DNA of 51,112 bases from Elusimicrobiota bacterium (GTDB lineage Bacteria; Elusimicrobiota; Elusimicrobia; UBA1565): the NCBI GenBank assembly GCA_016212885.1, contig JACRDO010000044.1, positions 1 to 51,112 on the forward strand. Direction: 5' to 3'. The stretch's first letter is position 1, and the number at the start of each line of letters is the position of its first letter. Position numbers and translations under genes: made by a program. The notes beneath the pieces are model-generated. The model saw only the letters and a list, made by a program, of their open reading frames with translations. It searched no databases and was not told where the DNA came from. Shown one piece after another: positions 25,916 to 34,322 of this stretch.

Positions 25916-26653
25916 ATGGCGCGGCCGGGTTTTAAGGAGCAGCTGGATACCCTGACCAGCAGGCATATCGCGATCCAGTTCGGGGCTTTCGGCGCCATCT
26001 TCCTCATGTTCGTCCAGGCTCCGATCATCGGCTACTTCATCGGCTTGGCCTGGAGGAATCAGGAAGCGGCCCCCCAAACGTATTTCATCATGTCCGTGGC
26101 GGCTGTTTGGATGGGCTGCATGAACGCTTGCACGGCCATAGTCCAGGAAAGACAAATTTATATGCGCGAGCGCATGTTCAGCCTGAACCTCTGGGCCTAC
26201 CTACTCTCGAAGATGAGCGTCTTGTCGGTGATGGGCGCGGCACAGAGCGTCCTCTTGCTTGCGACGCAGGGACAGCTCATGCATTTGAAGGATTCGATGT
26301 TCGCCCATGTCTTGTTCTTCGTCATTCTGTCCGCAACCAATATCACCGCTTGCGGGCTTGGGCTTCTGATCTCCGCCGTGGCCCAGACCTCCCATGGGGC
26401 CGTTGTCGCGGTCCCGATACTCCTCATCCCGCAGGCCATATTCTCCGAGGTCTTGCTGCAGCAGAACATCAAGAACCAGATCCCGTCACTGATAGAGAAG
26501 CTGACCCTCACCAAATGGTGCTACGAGGCCCTGGTGAACGCCCACAAGGGCGCGGAATTCCTTGCGCAGACGAAGAGTTTCTTGGCGCTGTCTTTGGCCT
26601 TGGCGGCCTTTTTGACCCTTGCCGCAGGCAAATTGAAGCTGGACGAGGATTAG
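25916..26653 (+). CDS. ABC-2 type permease
   Basis: 245 residues with about six hydrophobic segments, including AIFLMFVQAPIIGYFIGLAW, MSVAAVWMGCMNACTAIVQERQIYMRERM (the typical cytosolic turn after TM2 in ABC-2 permeases), and FLALSLALAAFLTLAAGKL. Start directly abuts the ATPase stop. The pair would form a half-size exporter dimer; the substrate cannot be inferred. Confidence 0.9.
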   Translation: MARPGFKEQLDTLTSRHIAIQFGAFGAIFLMFVQAPIIGYFIGLAWRNQEAAPQTYFIMSVAAVWMGCMNACTAIVQERQIYMRERMFSLNLWAYLLSKMSVLSVMGAAQSVLLLATQGQLMHLKDSMFAHVLFFVILSATNITACGLGLLISAVAQTSHGAVVAVPILLIPQAIFSEVLLQQNIKNQIPSLIEKLTLTKWCYEALVNAHKGAEFLAQTKSFLALSLALAAFLTLAAGKLKLDED

Positions 26654-26656
26654 GAA

Positions 26657-27118
26657 ATGAAAAAACTGCTTTTCATCGTCTTCCTGCTGGGCGCCGCGGC
26701 CGGGGCAGCGTACCTGATGTCCCAAGGCTGGATTCCAGGCATGCAGAACGACAAGAGTATTCTAAAAAAGAAGTCGTTTCGCTTCCTTGAATGCCTGAAA
26801 TTCAAGGAGTTTCAGGAGGCCGCCGGCTTCCATATGCCTGAGGAGCTCAAGGCGCACTCCGATATCCCGAAAATGCTGGAAAACTTTTTTAAAATCCCGC
26901 ATGAGAACCTGGATATCCAGGACATCATCATCGATTTCATCGAGTTGGACTCAACCGGCTACCGCGCCAAGGTGAAGACCACCAGCGTGACGCGGATCCT
27001 CAATAGAACGGATATCCATCGGCCCGAGGCGATGCTTTATTGGAAGAAGGTCGGCGGGCAATGGTATCTGGACCTGCGGACCACGCTGGAGCGGGGCGCT
27101 TCCATGCCGTCGCCTTAA
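26657..27118 (+). CDS. Membrane-anchored small protein of the ABC operon
   Basis: 153 residues, not recognised. One N-terminal hydrophobic segment (LLFIVFLLGAAAGAAYLM) anchors or exports it. The remainder is a mixed alpha/beta domain with MLYWKKVGGQWYLDLRTTLE near the end, reminiscent of NTF2-like or DUF4878-type folds. Only 3 nt separate it from the permease, so it is probably a transporter accessory protein. Confidence 0.75.
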   Translation: MKKLLFIVFLLGAAAGAAYLMSQGWIPGMQNDKSILKKKSFRFLECLKFKEFQEAAGFHMPEELKAHSDIPKMLENFFKIPHENLDIQDIIIDFIELDSTGYRAKVKTTSVTRILNRTDIHRPEAMLYWKKVGGQWYLDLRTTLERGASMPSP

Positions 27119-27128
27119 GCCCAAAAAG

Positions 27129-27152
27129 AACGCCCCCTTCTCGGGGGGCGTT
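27129..27152. terminator. Bidirectional rho-independent terminator
   Basis: Stem AACGCCCCC (27129-27137) pairs with GGGGGCGTT (27144-27152), with TTTT on the plus side and an A-rich tract (AAAAAG) on the other. It lies between the convergent ABC operon and the Hint-domain gene and can serve both. Confidence 0.85.
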
Positions 27153-27174
27153 TTGCTCTGCGGCTCTCAGGCCG

Positions 27175-28308
27175 TCAATCCGGAAGCTTGGGCGCAGACT
27201 TGGCATCCGCCGAGAATATCGGATGGTTCACGCCCATCTTCAGCTTCTTGTTCAGCACGAGGCAGCGCGAGACCTTCTGGCTCGATGTGTCGCGAACCTG
27301 GATGACCGCATAGCGCCCTTTCGGGTGGTCGTAGCTGATGAGCTTGTCGCCCGAGCGCACCTTCTCGATTGGGACCCGGCGCCCGTCCGCCAGAAGCACC
27401 TTGGTCCCGGCCGCGAATCCTTTGTCCGGGACGCTCGCGCCCTCGCTCTGGTTGTGCACCAGGACGTCGCTGGTCCCCATGCGCACGTAGTAGTCCTGCG
27501 GATCCTCGGTGATCAGGTTGTAGACCGTGGCCTGGACATCGACGTACTCCATGGAGGTGATGGGGACCGGCTGGCCGTCTGGATCCAGCAGGGTGTCGCC
27601 GACCTTAAGCTCGCTCACCTGCTTCCACTCCCCGTTCCCGTAGAACTTGTGCACCGGGGTTACCTTCAGGTCCTTGTTGACGACGTAGTAGCCCTCGCCG
27701 GCGTCCTCGACGCGCTGGGTCATCGCGATGACGCCCCGGGCCACGAGTTTCTGCTCCTGGGTGTCCCAGCTCATTACCCTGTCCCCGGCTTTGACGTCCT
27801 CGATGTTCTTGTAGCTCCCGTCCGCCATGAGCACCGGGGTCCCGGCCAGGAAACAGGAGTAGCGCCGGATGGTGAACTTGTGGGTCGTGGTCCCGCCGTC
27901 GTTGGCGGCCGTCAGGGTGAAGTCGCGGATCGTGCCCGCGGCGAACTGGACGTTCAGGAAGGTGAACGACCCCTCATCGCCCATGGGCTGCGGGATGGAG
28001 AATGTCTTCCCGCTGTCCTGCCAGCTCGAAGGAGAGATTTCGATCTTGGAGGCGTTCTCGACCTCCCATTTCAGGATGCATTTCCTGCCTGTGGCGAAGC
28101 GTACGACGCACTGGGTCTTGCCGTCTTCAAAGTCGTATCTATCCGGAGCCCCGCAGCAGGGCTGCAGGCTGACCTTGGTGAAGACCGGCGGGCTGACCTG
28201 GCTCACGCTGACCTTCACGCTCTTCTTTACGCCCCCCTCAGCCGCCCAAGCCATGCCGTTGATGAGGAATAGGCCCAGCACCGCCAAACCGCATGAACGT
28301 CTGATCAT
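27175..28308 (-). CDS. Exported protein with two Hint (intein-like) modules
   Basis: 377 residues. Signal peptide ends at AWAA (about 23). Residues 30-148 form a beta-rich domain with cysteines (QPCCGAP, TQCVVRF, RKCILKW). Hint module 1 is complete: Cys152 in CFLAGTPVLMADGSYKNIEDV, block B TPVH220, and C-terminal HN (His285-Asn286). Gln follows, not Cys/Ser/Thr, as in bacterial intein-like (BIL) domains that cleave but do not splice normally. A second module (297-377) repeats GTKVLLADGRRVPIEKVRSGDKLISYD and NHPIF but has Phe298 where Cys is expected, and it stops early. GGGGAGGG precedes the ATG. Confidence 0.88.
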   Translation of the reverse strand: MIRRSCGLAVLGLFLINGMAWAAEGGVKKSVKVSVSQVSPPVFTKVSLQPCCGAPDRYDFEDGKTQCVVRFATGRKCILKWEVENASKIEISPSSWQDSGKTFSIPQPMGDEGSFTFLNVQFAAGTIRDFTLTAANDGGTTTHKFTIRRYSCFLAGTPVLMADGSYKNIEDVKAGDRVMSWDTQEQKLVARGVIAMTQRVEDAGEGYYVVNKDLKVTPVHKFYGNGEWKQVSELKVGDTLLDPDGQPVPITSMEYVDVQATVYNLITEDPQDYYVRMGTSDVLVHNQSEGASVPDKGFAAGTKVLLADGRRVPIEKVRSGDKLISYDHPKGRYAVIQVRDTSSQKVSRCLVLNKKLKMGVNHPIFSADAKSAPKLPD

Positions 28309-28343
28309 CGTCTTATCCCTCCCCTTTTGGACTACTTTGGGGA

Positions 28344-28372
28344 ATAATATATATTTTTCAAGACAGCGTCAA
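28344..28372 (-). promoter_or_regulatory. Promoter of Hint-domain gene
   Basis: Minus strand TTGACG (complement of 28367-28372), 17-nt spacer, TATTAT (complement of 28344-28349). It is divergent from, and 9 nt away from, the parD-like promoter. Confidence 0.7.
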
Positions 28373-28381
28373 CAATTCCCC

Positions 28382-28410
28382 TTGACAAGATCAGGTAAAC
28401 GTATTATAAT
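28382..28410 (+). promoter_or_regulatory. Perfect consensus promoter, leaderless parD-like gene
   Basis: TTGACA (28382-28387), 17-nt spacer, TATAAT (28405-28410); both hexamers match consensus exactly. The ATG is only 8 nt beyond the -10, so transcription should start at or beside the start codon. Confidence 0.85.
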
Positions 28411-28418
28411 GATAGCGT

Positions 28419-28688
28419 ATGAATACGGCAAAACAAAGCTTATCGATACGGGTCGATCCTGATCTGATTACCGAACTCGACAAGCTCGGGAAAGTTGTCA
28501 ACCGCTCGCGGGCGTGGCTTGGCGAGGACGCGCTTCGCCACTACGTTGAAATTCAACGTTGGCATCTCCAGGAGATCGCGGCCGGAGTCGAGGACATCAA
28601 ATCCGGCAAGGCCATCCCAAATTCGGAAGTGGAAAAATGGCTCGACACATGGGGCAATCCTGACGAGAAGGACGCCCCATTTGCCTAA
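28419..28688 (+). CDS. Ribbon-helix-helix antitoxin (ParD/CopG-like)
   Basis: 89 residues. N-terminus QSLSIRVDPDLITELDKLGKVVNRSRAWLGEDALRHYV is an RHH DNA-binding fold with the beta strand first; the Asp/Glu-rich tail would wrap the toxin. Followed by an overlapping ParE-like gene. RHH antitoxins normally repress their own operon, here from an exceptionally strong promoter. Confidence 0.9.
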   Translation: MNTAKQSLSIRVDPDLITELDKLGKVVNRSRAWLGEDALRHYVEIQRWHLQEIAAGVEDIKSGKAIPNSEVEKWLDTWGNPDEKDAPFA

Positions 28689-28956
28689 ACCAATTGCTTG
28701 GGCCAGACGAGCTGCTGGGCATCTTATTTCCATCCGTCGCTACATCGCTGTGTCCAACCCGGACGCAGCGAAATCGACAGCGCACCGCATAAAAGAAACT
28801 ACCCGCGCTATCTCGGAGCATCCGCAAATTGGCCGCGTTGGACGTGATAGCGGCACTCGCGAATTCCCGGTTCCGGGAACGCCGTACATCATCGTCTACA
28901 TGGTCCGCGACGTTGTGGAAATCGTGGCAGTCCTGCACGGCGCTCAAGTGATATGA
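28681..28956 (+). CDS. ParE/RelE-superfamily toxin
   Basis: 91 residues from TTG 28681, overlapping the antitoxin stop by 8 nt; AGAAGGA lies upstream. The sequence (WARRAAGHLISIRRYIAVSNPDAAKSTAHRIKE ... EHPQIGRVGRDSGTREFPVPGTPYIIVYMV ... VAVLHGAQ) has the ParE pattern: helical hairpin, GRxGR-like strand, and YIIVY strand with final HGxQ. ParE toxins usually target gyrase, RelE types the ribosome; which applies is unknown. No ATG is in frame, so TTG is required. Confidence 0.88.
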   Translation: MPKPIAWARRAAGHLISIRRYIAVSNPDAAKSTAHRIKETTRAISEHPQIGRVGRDSGTREFPVPGTPYIIVYMVRDVVEIVAVLHGAQVI

Positions 28957-29069
28957 TTTTTCCGAAATCGGATACGTACGGACCGATTGGTACGACCAAA
29001 GGCCCTCGGCGCTGGAAGCGTCAACCAAATAGAAAACCCGCTTGGGCGCAGGACTAGAGGAGCCCCTGC

Positions 29070-29270
29070 CTATCCCGTATATTTGACCGGAAGCAGCCTC
29101 TCCAGGCTTAGGTGTTTCGAAGCGTTTAAAACCTCGATGCCGACAATCACGTCTCCTTCTCCGATGTCCAGGACGACATCCTCGGAAATACGCCTGTTGA
29201 TAATCTCGCGCTTTCTGTCATCCAGGCGAATGTAGAGCAGATCGTTTCTATCATTGTAATTGACCTGCAT
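29070..29270 (-). CDS. DUF2283 family protein
   Basis: 66 residues from ATG 29270, which has a strong Shine-Dalgarno GGGGAGGA 5 nt before it. Sequence VNYNDRNDLLYIRLDDRKREIINRRISEDVVLDIGEGDVIVGIEVLNASKHLSLERL is typical of small DUF2283 proteins, which commonly follow DUF4258 genes in toxin-antitoxin-like pairs. In this window its frame is also open upstream into the DUF4258 remnant, giving an apparent 124-residue fusion. Confidence 0.8.
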   Translation of the reverse strand: MQVNYNDRNDLLYIRLDDRKREIINRRISEDVVLDIGEGDVIVGIEVLNASKHLSLERLLPVKYTG

Positions 29271-29444
29271 CAGAGTCCTCCCCACTGGCCGTAGAACACG
29301 TATACGGTCACCGTAATCATTCTGGTTCCCTCCATACTTCGCGGGAATATCCGTCCCGCTCTGAAGAACGTCCGGGATTTCCCTCTCATCCGTTCCCCGC
29401 TCTTCAGCTCGTTCCAGCGTGTGGGAATCGATCTGAATCTCCAC
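29208..29444 (-). pseudogene. DUF4258 gene remnant with internal deletion
   Basis: N-terminus IDSHTLERAEERGTDEREI then DVLQSGTDIPAKYG is a DUF4258-type start. The expected C-terminal strand MITVTVYVFYGQWGGL is present but in another frame (about 29272-29320), ending at a TGA that overlaps the DUF2283 start. The middle is missing at the junction near 29325. The first frame therefore runs into DUF2283 instead. The usual partner has probably lost function. Confidence 0.7.
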
Positions 29445-29493
29445 GACTGAATTTTACTTCTTTTTCCCTGTTCCCAAAAAGCCCGCCAAACGC

Positions 29494-29499
29494 TATAAT
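29494..29499 (+). promoter_or_regulatory. -10 box of the activase-type gene
   Basis: TATAAT 29494-29499 with a poor -35 (TTCCCA, 29471-29476) at 17 nt. The leader to ATG 29548 is about 42 nt. Confidence 0.4.
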
Positions 29500-29547
29500 A
29501 CGCGCTCTCCGGCAGAACCGCGTCAGAACAACGACAGAACAATCCAG

Positions 29548-32500
29548 ATGAGCAGGCTTTCCCTCGGCATCGACGTCGGCTCGGTCAGCGTGAACGCAGC
29601 CCTCATCGGCGAGGACGGCGATGTCCTCTGGGACCTCTACCGGCGGCATAAGGGCGACCCCCTGGCCGCGACCGCGGACGCCCTGGAAGAGGCCCTCTCG
29701 CGCGCAGGCGGCGCCTTGCGCCTCTCGGCCACAGGCTCGGGCGGCAAGCTCGTGGCCGAGCTCTGCGGGGGCGCCTTCGTCAACGAGATCGCGGCCGCTA
29801 CCCGGGCGGTCTCGCGCTATTATCCGCAGGCGCGCACCATCATCGACATGGGCGGCGAGGACTCTAAGCTCATCGTGCTCGAGCGCGGAAGGGGCGGCGA
29901 GCCGCGCATGGCCGACTTCAGCATGAACACGGTATGCGCGGCCGGGACCGGCTCCTTCCTCGACGAGCAGCCCGCGCGCCTCGGCCTCGACATCGAGACC
30001 CGGTTCGGGGAACTGGCCCTGAAGAGCTCCAGGCCCCCGGCCATCGCGGGCCGCTGCTCCGTGTTCGCCAAGACGGACATGATCCACCTCCAGCAGATGG
30101 CGACGCCGGACTACGACATCGTCGCCGGCCTCTGCTTCGCCCTGGCCAGAAATTTCCGCAGCAACATCGGACGCGGCAAGGCCTTCCAGGCCCCCGTGGT
30201 CTTTATGGGCGGAGTGGCCGCCAACAGGGGCATGGTCCGGGCCTTCCGGGAGGTCCTGGGCTTGGGCCCCGGAGAGCTGATCGTCCCAGAACACCACGGG
30301 ACCCTGGGGGCCGTGGGCGCGGCCCTGGAGTCGGCCCGCTTGGCGGCTTCAGGCGCTTCGGCCCCGGTCCTCCGGGGCGCCAAGGCCCTGCGGGAGCGCG
30401 CCGGGGGCCGGGGAGACGGGGAGCACCACTCCCCCCTGCCGAAACAGGACTACATCCGCATGATCGAGCCCGAGCCCTTGCCTGCGTCCGAGGACCCTAT
30501 TGACGGCTACCTGGGCGTGGACGTCGGGTCCATCAGCACCAACGTGGTGGTCATCGACGCGCAAGGCCGCGTCGTGGCCCGCCGCTACCTCATGACGGCC
30601 GGCAGGCCCCTGGAGGCGGTCCGGCAGGGCTTGGAGGAGGTGGGGCGGGAGCTGGGCGGGCGCGTCGCCATCCGCGGCGCCTGCACCACGGGCTCCGGAA
30701 GGTACCTGAGCGCCGACTACATCGGCGCGGACATCGCCAAGAACGAGATCACGGCCCACGCCGCGGGCGCCGCGTTCATCGACCCCGAGGTCGACACCAT
30801 CTTCGAGATCGGCGGGCAGGACTCGAAGTACATCCGCCTGGAGAACGGCGCGGTCGTGGATTTCACCATGAACAAGGTCTGCGCCGCGGGCACGGGCTCG
30901 TTCCTGGAGGAGCAGGCCAACCGCTTGGGCGTGGACGTCAAGGGCGAGTTCTCGGAGCTCGCACTTTCCTCCCGAAGGCCCGCGGCCCTGGGCGAGCGCT
31001 GCACGGTCTTCATGGAGAGCAACCTGAACCTCGGCCAGCAGAAGGGGGTCCCCAAGCCCGACCTCCTGGCGGGGCTCTCCTACTCCATCGTCACCAATTA
31101 CCTCAACCGGGTGGTCGAGAACCGCCCGGTGGGGCGGCGCATCTTCTTCCAGGGCGGCACCGCGGCCAACCGCGCGGTCAAGGCGGCCTTCGAGGCGGTC
31201 ATCGGCAAGCCCGTCACGGTCCCACCGCACCACGACGTGCTCGGCGCGGTGGGCTGCGCCCTGCTGGCCCGCGATCGCCACCGCTCAACCGGCCTAGACA
31301 GCCGTTTCGTAGGCTTCGACCTTTCCAAGCGCGGGTACCGCATGAGCAGCTTCGAGTGCCCAGGCTGCTCCAACAACTGCGAGATTCACCGGGTGGACAT
31401 CGAGGGCGAGGAGCGCAAGCTCTTCTACGGGGACCGCTGCGGCAAGTACGACGAGCTGCGCTCGGCGCGCAAGAAAGAGGGCGGCTTGGGCTCCGGCATG
31501 CCGGACCTCTTCGCGGAGCGCAGGAAGCTGCTCTTGGAAAGCGGCGCAATCGGCATCCGGGGCAAGGTCCGCGGGACCATCGGGGTGCCGCAGACCACCT
31601 TTTTCCACGAGCTCTTCCCATTCTGGCGGGCCCTGTTCGAGACCCTGGGCTACCGGGTCGTCCTCAGCGCCGACACCAACCGCAAGCTCATCCACGCGGG
31701 GCTCGCCCACGTGGCCGCGGAGACCTGCCTGCCCATCAAGGTGGCCCACGGCCACGTGGCGGACCTCCTTGAGAAAGGCCCTGACTTCATCTTCCTCCCC
31801 AGCGTGGTGGACCTGCCGGGCCTCTGCTCCGAGATGGAGCGCAGCTACAGCTGTCCCTATGTCCAGTCAATGCCCTACATCATCAGCGCCGCGATGGAGG
31901 TCGAGCGAAAGGCCCGCGTGCTCAGGCCGGTGGTCCATTTCGACCGCGGCCCAGGCGAGCTGGCCGGCGAGCTTTCCGGCATGGCGCGAGAACTCGGTGT
32001 CACGGGGATGGCCCTGCGCCGGGCCATCAAAGCCGGGATGGCCGCGCAGATGCGCTTCGTCATGGCCCTGGAATCGCGGGGCCAAGATGTGCTCGCCGGG
32101 CTCACGGAGGAGGACCAGGCCGTCGTGATCGTCAGCCGGCCCTACAACGGCTGCGACCGGGGCCTGAACCTCGAGATCCCGGCCAAGCTGAGGGACCTGG
32201 GCTGCCTGGCCATCCCCATGGATTTTCTGCCCCTCGGCGGGGTGAGCCTGGCCGGGGACTGGTGGCATATGTATTGGAAGTACGGCCAGAAGATACTCGC
32301 GGCCGCGAGGATCATCGCCGGCGACAAGCGCCTCAACGCCCTCTACGTCACCAACTTCGCCTGCGGGCCGGACAGCTTCATCCTGAAGTTCTTCGCCAAG
32401 GAGCTCGGCTCCAAACCCCACCTCCAGATCGAGATCGACGAACACTCCTCCGATGTGGGCGTCATCACCCGCTGCGAGGCCTTCCTGGACAGCCTGCGCA

Positions 32501-33774
32501 ACATCCGGGAAGCGGCCCGCACGGCCTATCGCTGCTACGAGGGCCCCATCGACCTCCCGCGCGGCGACAACCGGAGCGTGCACATCCCCTATCTCGACGA
32601 CCACACCTACGGCGTGGCCGCGGCCATGCGGGCAGCTGGGATGGACGCGCATGTCCTGCCCATGAGCGACGAGGAGAGCCTGCGCTTGGGGCGGAAATAC
32701 ACCTCGGGGAAGGAGTGCTACCCCTGCGTGATCACAACCGGCGACATCATCAAGAAGACCCTGGAGCCGGGGTTCGATCCTTCGCGCACCGCCTTCTTCG
32801 TGGCCGACTCCTCGGGCCCCTGCCGCTTCGGCCAGTACCACAAGTTCTACCGCATGGTCTTAGACGAGCTGGGCTGCCGGGACGTGAAGCTCCTGGTCTT
32901 CAGCCAGGAGCAGGGGTTCCATTTCGACGGCAGGAAGTTCGGCGCGTCGTTCCTGCGCCTGGGCTGGCGCGCGATGATCGCGATCGACGCGCTCATCAAG
33001 TTCCTCTGCGAAGTCCGCCCCTACGAGCGCGAGCGCGGCTCGACGGACCGGGTCTACGAACGCTGCCTGCGCGCTCTGGAGCGCTGCGTGGAGTCCGGCG
33101 GGGAGTGCATCGACGAAGTCCTGCTCGGATGCTGCGGGGATTTCGCCGCGGTCCCCGTGGACCGGAGCGCCCGCAGGCCGCGCATCGGGCTCATCGGCGA
33201 GATCTGCGTGCGCAGCCACGCATTCGCCAACGAGCATATCGTCCGGCGCATCGAGGACCTGGGAGGGGAGGCGGCGCTCCCGCCTTTCGAGGAATGGCTC
33301 AACTACCTCTCCTGGGAACGGCGCGAGGAGTACGTGCGCCGCTGGCGCTGGGGCCCGCTCTTCAAAGACATCCTCACGGGGCAGGTGCAGAACCGGGACA
33401 AGAAGCGCATCCTGGAGCTCTTCCGCGGCCATCTGCGCGGCAAGCTCTTCGAGCTTCCCACGCGGGCGATCTTAGATAGGGCCAGCCCGTACATCCACGA
33501 CTCTGTTCACGGCGAGGCGTGCCTTTCCATCGGCCGCGCCGTGGAGTACGCCGAGGACGGCTTCGACGGCGTGGTCAACATCGCCCCCTTCGGCTGCATG
33601 CCCTCGACGATCGTGTCGAGCCTGACCCATAAGTTCAGGAAGAATCACCGGGGCATCCCCTGGCTGGACATGTACTACGACGGGACCAAGCAGGCCGGCA
33701 CGCAGACGCGGCTGGAAGCCTTCATGGCCCAGGCAGCGGACTACCTGTGGAGCCGCGAATCTAGCCGGGTTTAA
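29548..33774 (+). CDS. Acyl-CoA dehydratase activase-type fusion (BadF/BadG family)
   Basis: 1408 residues. Two tandem ASKHA ATPase domains, each starting with a GIDVGSVS- or GVDVGSIS-type phosphate loop and each with the [4Fe-4S]-ligand motif MN-x-VCAAGTGSFL-x-EQ (about residues 128 and 440). The next segment (about 595-640) has clustered cysteines (ECPGCSNNCEIH, DRCGKYD), followed by a DUF2229 region (TFFHELFPFWRALFETLGYRV) and a C-terminal half like the 2-hydroxyacyl-CoA dehydratase D fold (SGKECYPCVITTGD, FGCMPSTI). Related proteins use ATP to drive low-potential electrons to a partner. This giant fusion is common in anaerobes, and its physiological substrate is not established. Confidence 0.9.
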   Translation: MSRLSLGIDVGSVSVNAALIGEDGDVLWDLYRRHKGDPLAATADALEEALSRAGGALRLSATGSGGKLVAELCGGAFVNEIAAATRAVSRYYPQARTIIDMGGEDSKLIVLERGRGGEPRMADFSMNTVCAAGTGSFLDEQPARLGLDIETRFGELALKSSRPPAIAGRCSVFAKTDMIHLQQMATPDYDIVAGLCFALARNFRSNIGRGKAFQAPVVFMGGVAANRGMVRAFREVLGLGPGELIVPEHHGTLGAVGAALESARLAASGASAPVLRGAKALRERAGGRGDGEHHSPLPKQDYIRMIEPEPLPASEDPIDGYLGVDVGSISTNVVVIDAQGRVVARRYLMTAGRPLEAVRQGLEEVGRELGGRVAIRGACTTGSGRYLSADYIGADIAKNEITAHAAGAAFIDPEVDTIFEIGGQDSKYIRLENGAVVDFTMNKVCAAGTGSFLEEQANRLGVDVKGEFSELALSSRRPAALGERCTVFMESNLNLGQQKGVPKPDLLAGLSYSIVTNYLNRVVENRPVGRRIFFQGGTAANRAVKAAFEAVIGKPVTVPPHHDVLGAVGCALLARDRHRSTGLDSRFVGFDLSKRGYRMSSFECPGCSNNCEIHRVDIEGEERKLFYGDRCGKYDELRSARKKEGGLGSGMPDLFAERRKLLLESGAIGIRGKVRGTIGVPQTTFFHELFPFWRALFETLGYRVVLSADTNRKLIHAGLAHVAAETCLPIKVAHGHVADLLEKGPDFIFLPSVVDLPGLCSEMERSYSCPYVQSMPYIISAAMEVERKARVLRPVVHFDRGPGELAGELSGMARELGVTGMALRRAIKAGMAAQMRFVMALESRGQDVLAGLTEEDQAVVIVSRPYNGCDRGLNLEIPAKLRDLGCLAIPMDFLPLGGVSLAGDWWHMYWKYGQKILAAARIIAGDKRLNALYVTNFACGPDSFILKFFAKELGSKPHLQIEIDEHSSDVGVITRCEAFLDSLRNIREAARTAYRCYEGPIDLPRGDNRSVHIPYLDDHTYGVAAAMRAAGMDAHVLPMSDEESLRLGRKYTSGKECYPCVITTGDIIKKTLEPGFDPSRTAFFVADSSGPCRFGQYHKFYRMVLDELGCRDVKLLVFSQEQGFHFDGRKFGASFLRLGWRAMIAIDALIKFLCEVRPYERERGSTDRVYERCLRALERCVESGGECIDEVLLGCCGDFAAVPVDRSARRPRIGLIGEICVRSHAFANEHIVRRIEDLGGEAALPPFEEWLNYLSWERREEYVRRWRWGPLFKDILTGQVQNRDKKRILELFRGHLRGKLFELPTRAILDRASPYIHDSVHGEACLSIGRAVEYAEDGFDGVVNIAPFGCMPSTIVSSLTHKFRKNHRGIPWLDMYYDGTKQAGTQTRLEAFMAQAADYLWSRESSRV

Positions 33775-34213
33775 GGCCCTTGCGCACGGCCGCCACGTGC
33801 GCCCTCTTGCAGCCGAGGCATAGGTAGTAGTCGAGCAGGACGAAGACCTCGTCTTCGACCTCTTGCGCCGGGCGGTCCTTCATCCGTTCGATTGCGTCTC
33901 GGATATCGGCATCATGGTCCCTCGTCATGTCTTCTTCGGAGAAGACGAGTTCGGAGGGCTCGGAGGTGATCCGGGCTTTGACCAGGTAGTAGAGCTCTTG
34001 GTCGTAGAGCGGCTTTCCGCAGCGGTTGCAGCGCAGGTGCGCGTACTTTTTCCACCAGTCCCGCCACGGACCGGGGTCCGGCCCGCAATCCTTGCCTGTG
34101 AGCTGCTTCAGGGCCTGGCGGGCTTTTTCCCTGGCCCGCTGAGAGGGGTTGTCTAGGGCTTTGATGAGGCGGGCCAGGCGCTGCGGGCCTGGGGGCTTCT
34201 CCGCTCCGGACAT
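33761..34213 (-). CDS. Cysteine-pair (zinc-ribbon-like) hypothetical protein
   Basis: 150 residues from ATG 34213, not recognised. N-terminal helical repeat-like stretch (RLARLIKALDNPSQRAREKARQALKQLTG), then a Trp-rich GPWRDWWKKYAHLRC linker. CNRCGKPLY and YLCLGCKRAH are two CxxC pairs suited to bind one zinc. TATAAT is 7 nt before ATG, so the mRNA is probably leaderless. Its 3' end overlaps the activase gene by 14 nt on the opposite strand. Confidence 0.7.
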   Translation of the reverse strand: MSGAEKPPGPQRLARLIKALDNPSQRAREKARQALKQLTGKDCGPDPGPWRDWWKKYAHLRCNRCGKPLYDQELYYLVKARITSEPSELVFSEEDMTRDHDADIRDAIERMKDRPAQEVEDEVFVLLDYYLCLGCKRAHVAAVRKGLKPG

Positions 34214-34220
34214 GGGAAGT

Positions 34221-34226
34221 ATTATA
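34221..34226 (-). promoter_or_regulatory. -10 box giving leaderless mRNA (34213 gene)
   Basis: Minus-strand TATAAT, 7 nt, then ATG 34213. No -35 of quality is seen. Confidence 0.5.
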
Positions 34227-34266
34227 GAATCCTTTGGTCGGTGCCGGTGCGTAATCATTACCAATA

Positions 34267-34319
34267 GCGCCCGCACTTGCTTTCAGCAAGCACAGGGCGC
34301 CGGTGCTAAGAACGTTCTT
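34267..34319 (+). promoter_or_regulatory. Hairpin and palindrome upstream of the tRNA
   Basis: GCGCCC (34267-34272) pairs with GGGCGC (34295-34300), enclosing CTTGCT/AGCAAG (34276-34281 and 34285-34290). A perfect 12-bp palindrome AAGAACGTTCTT (34308-34319) follows, ending 3 nt before the tRNA. These may be a processing or attenuation structure; function is not shown. Confidence 0.4.
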
Positions 34320-34322
34320 AAT

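Noticed and set aside
29070-29444. A single 124-residue DUF4258-DUF2283 protein
   Set aside because: The DUF2283 part has its own ATG with a strong Shine-Dalgarno, and the true DUF4258 end is in another frame; the fusion is best explained by a deletion.
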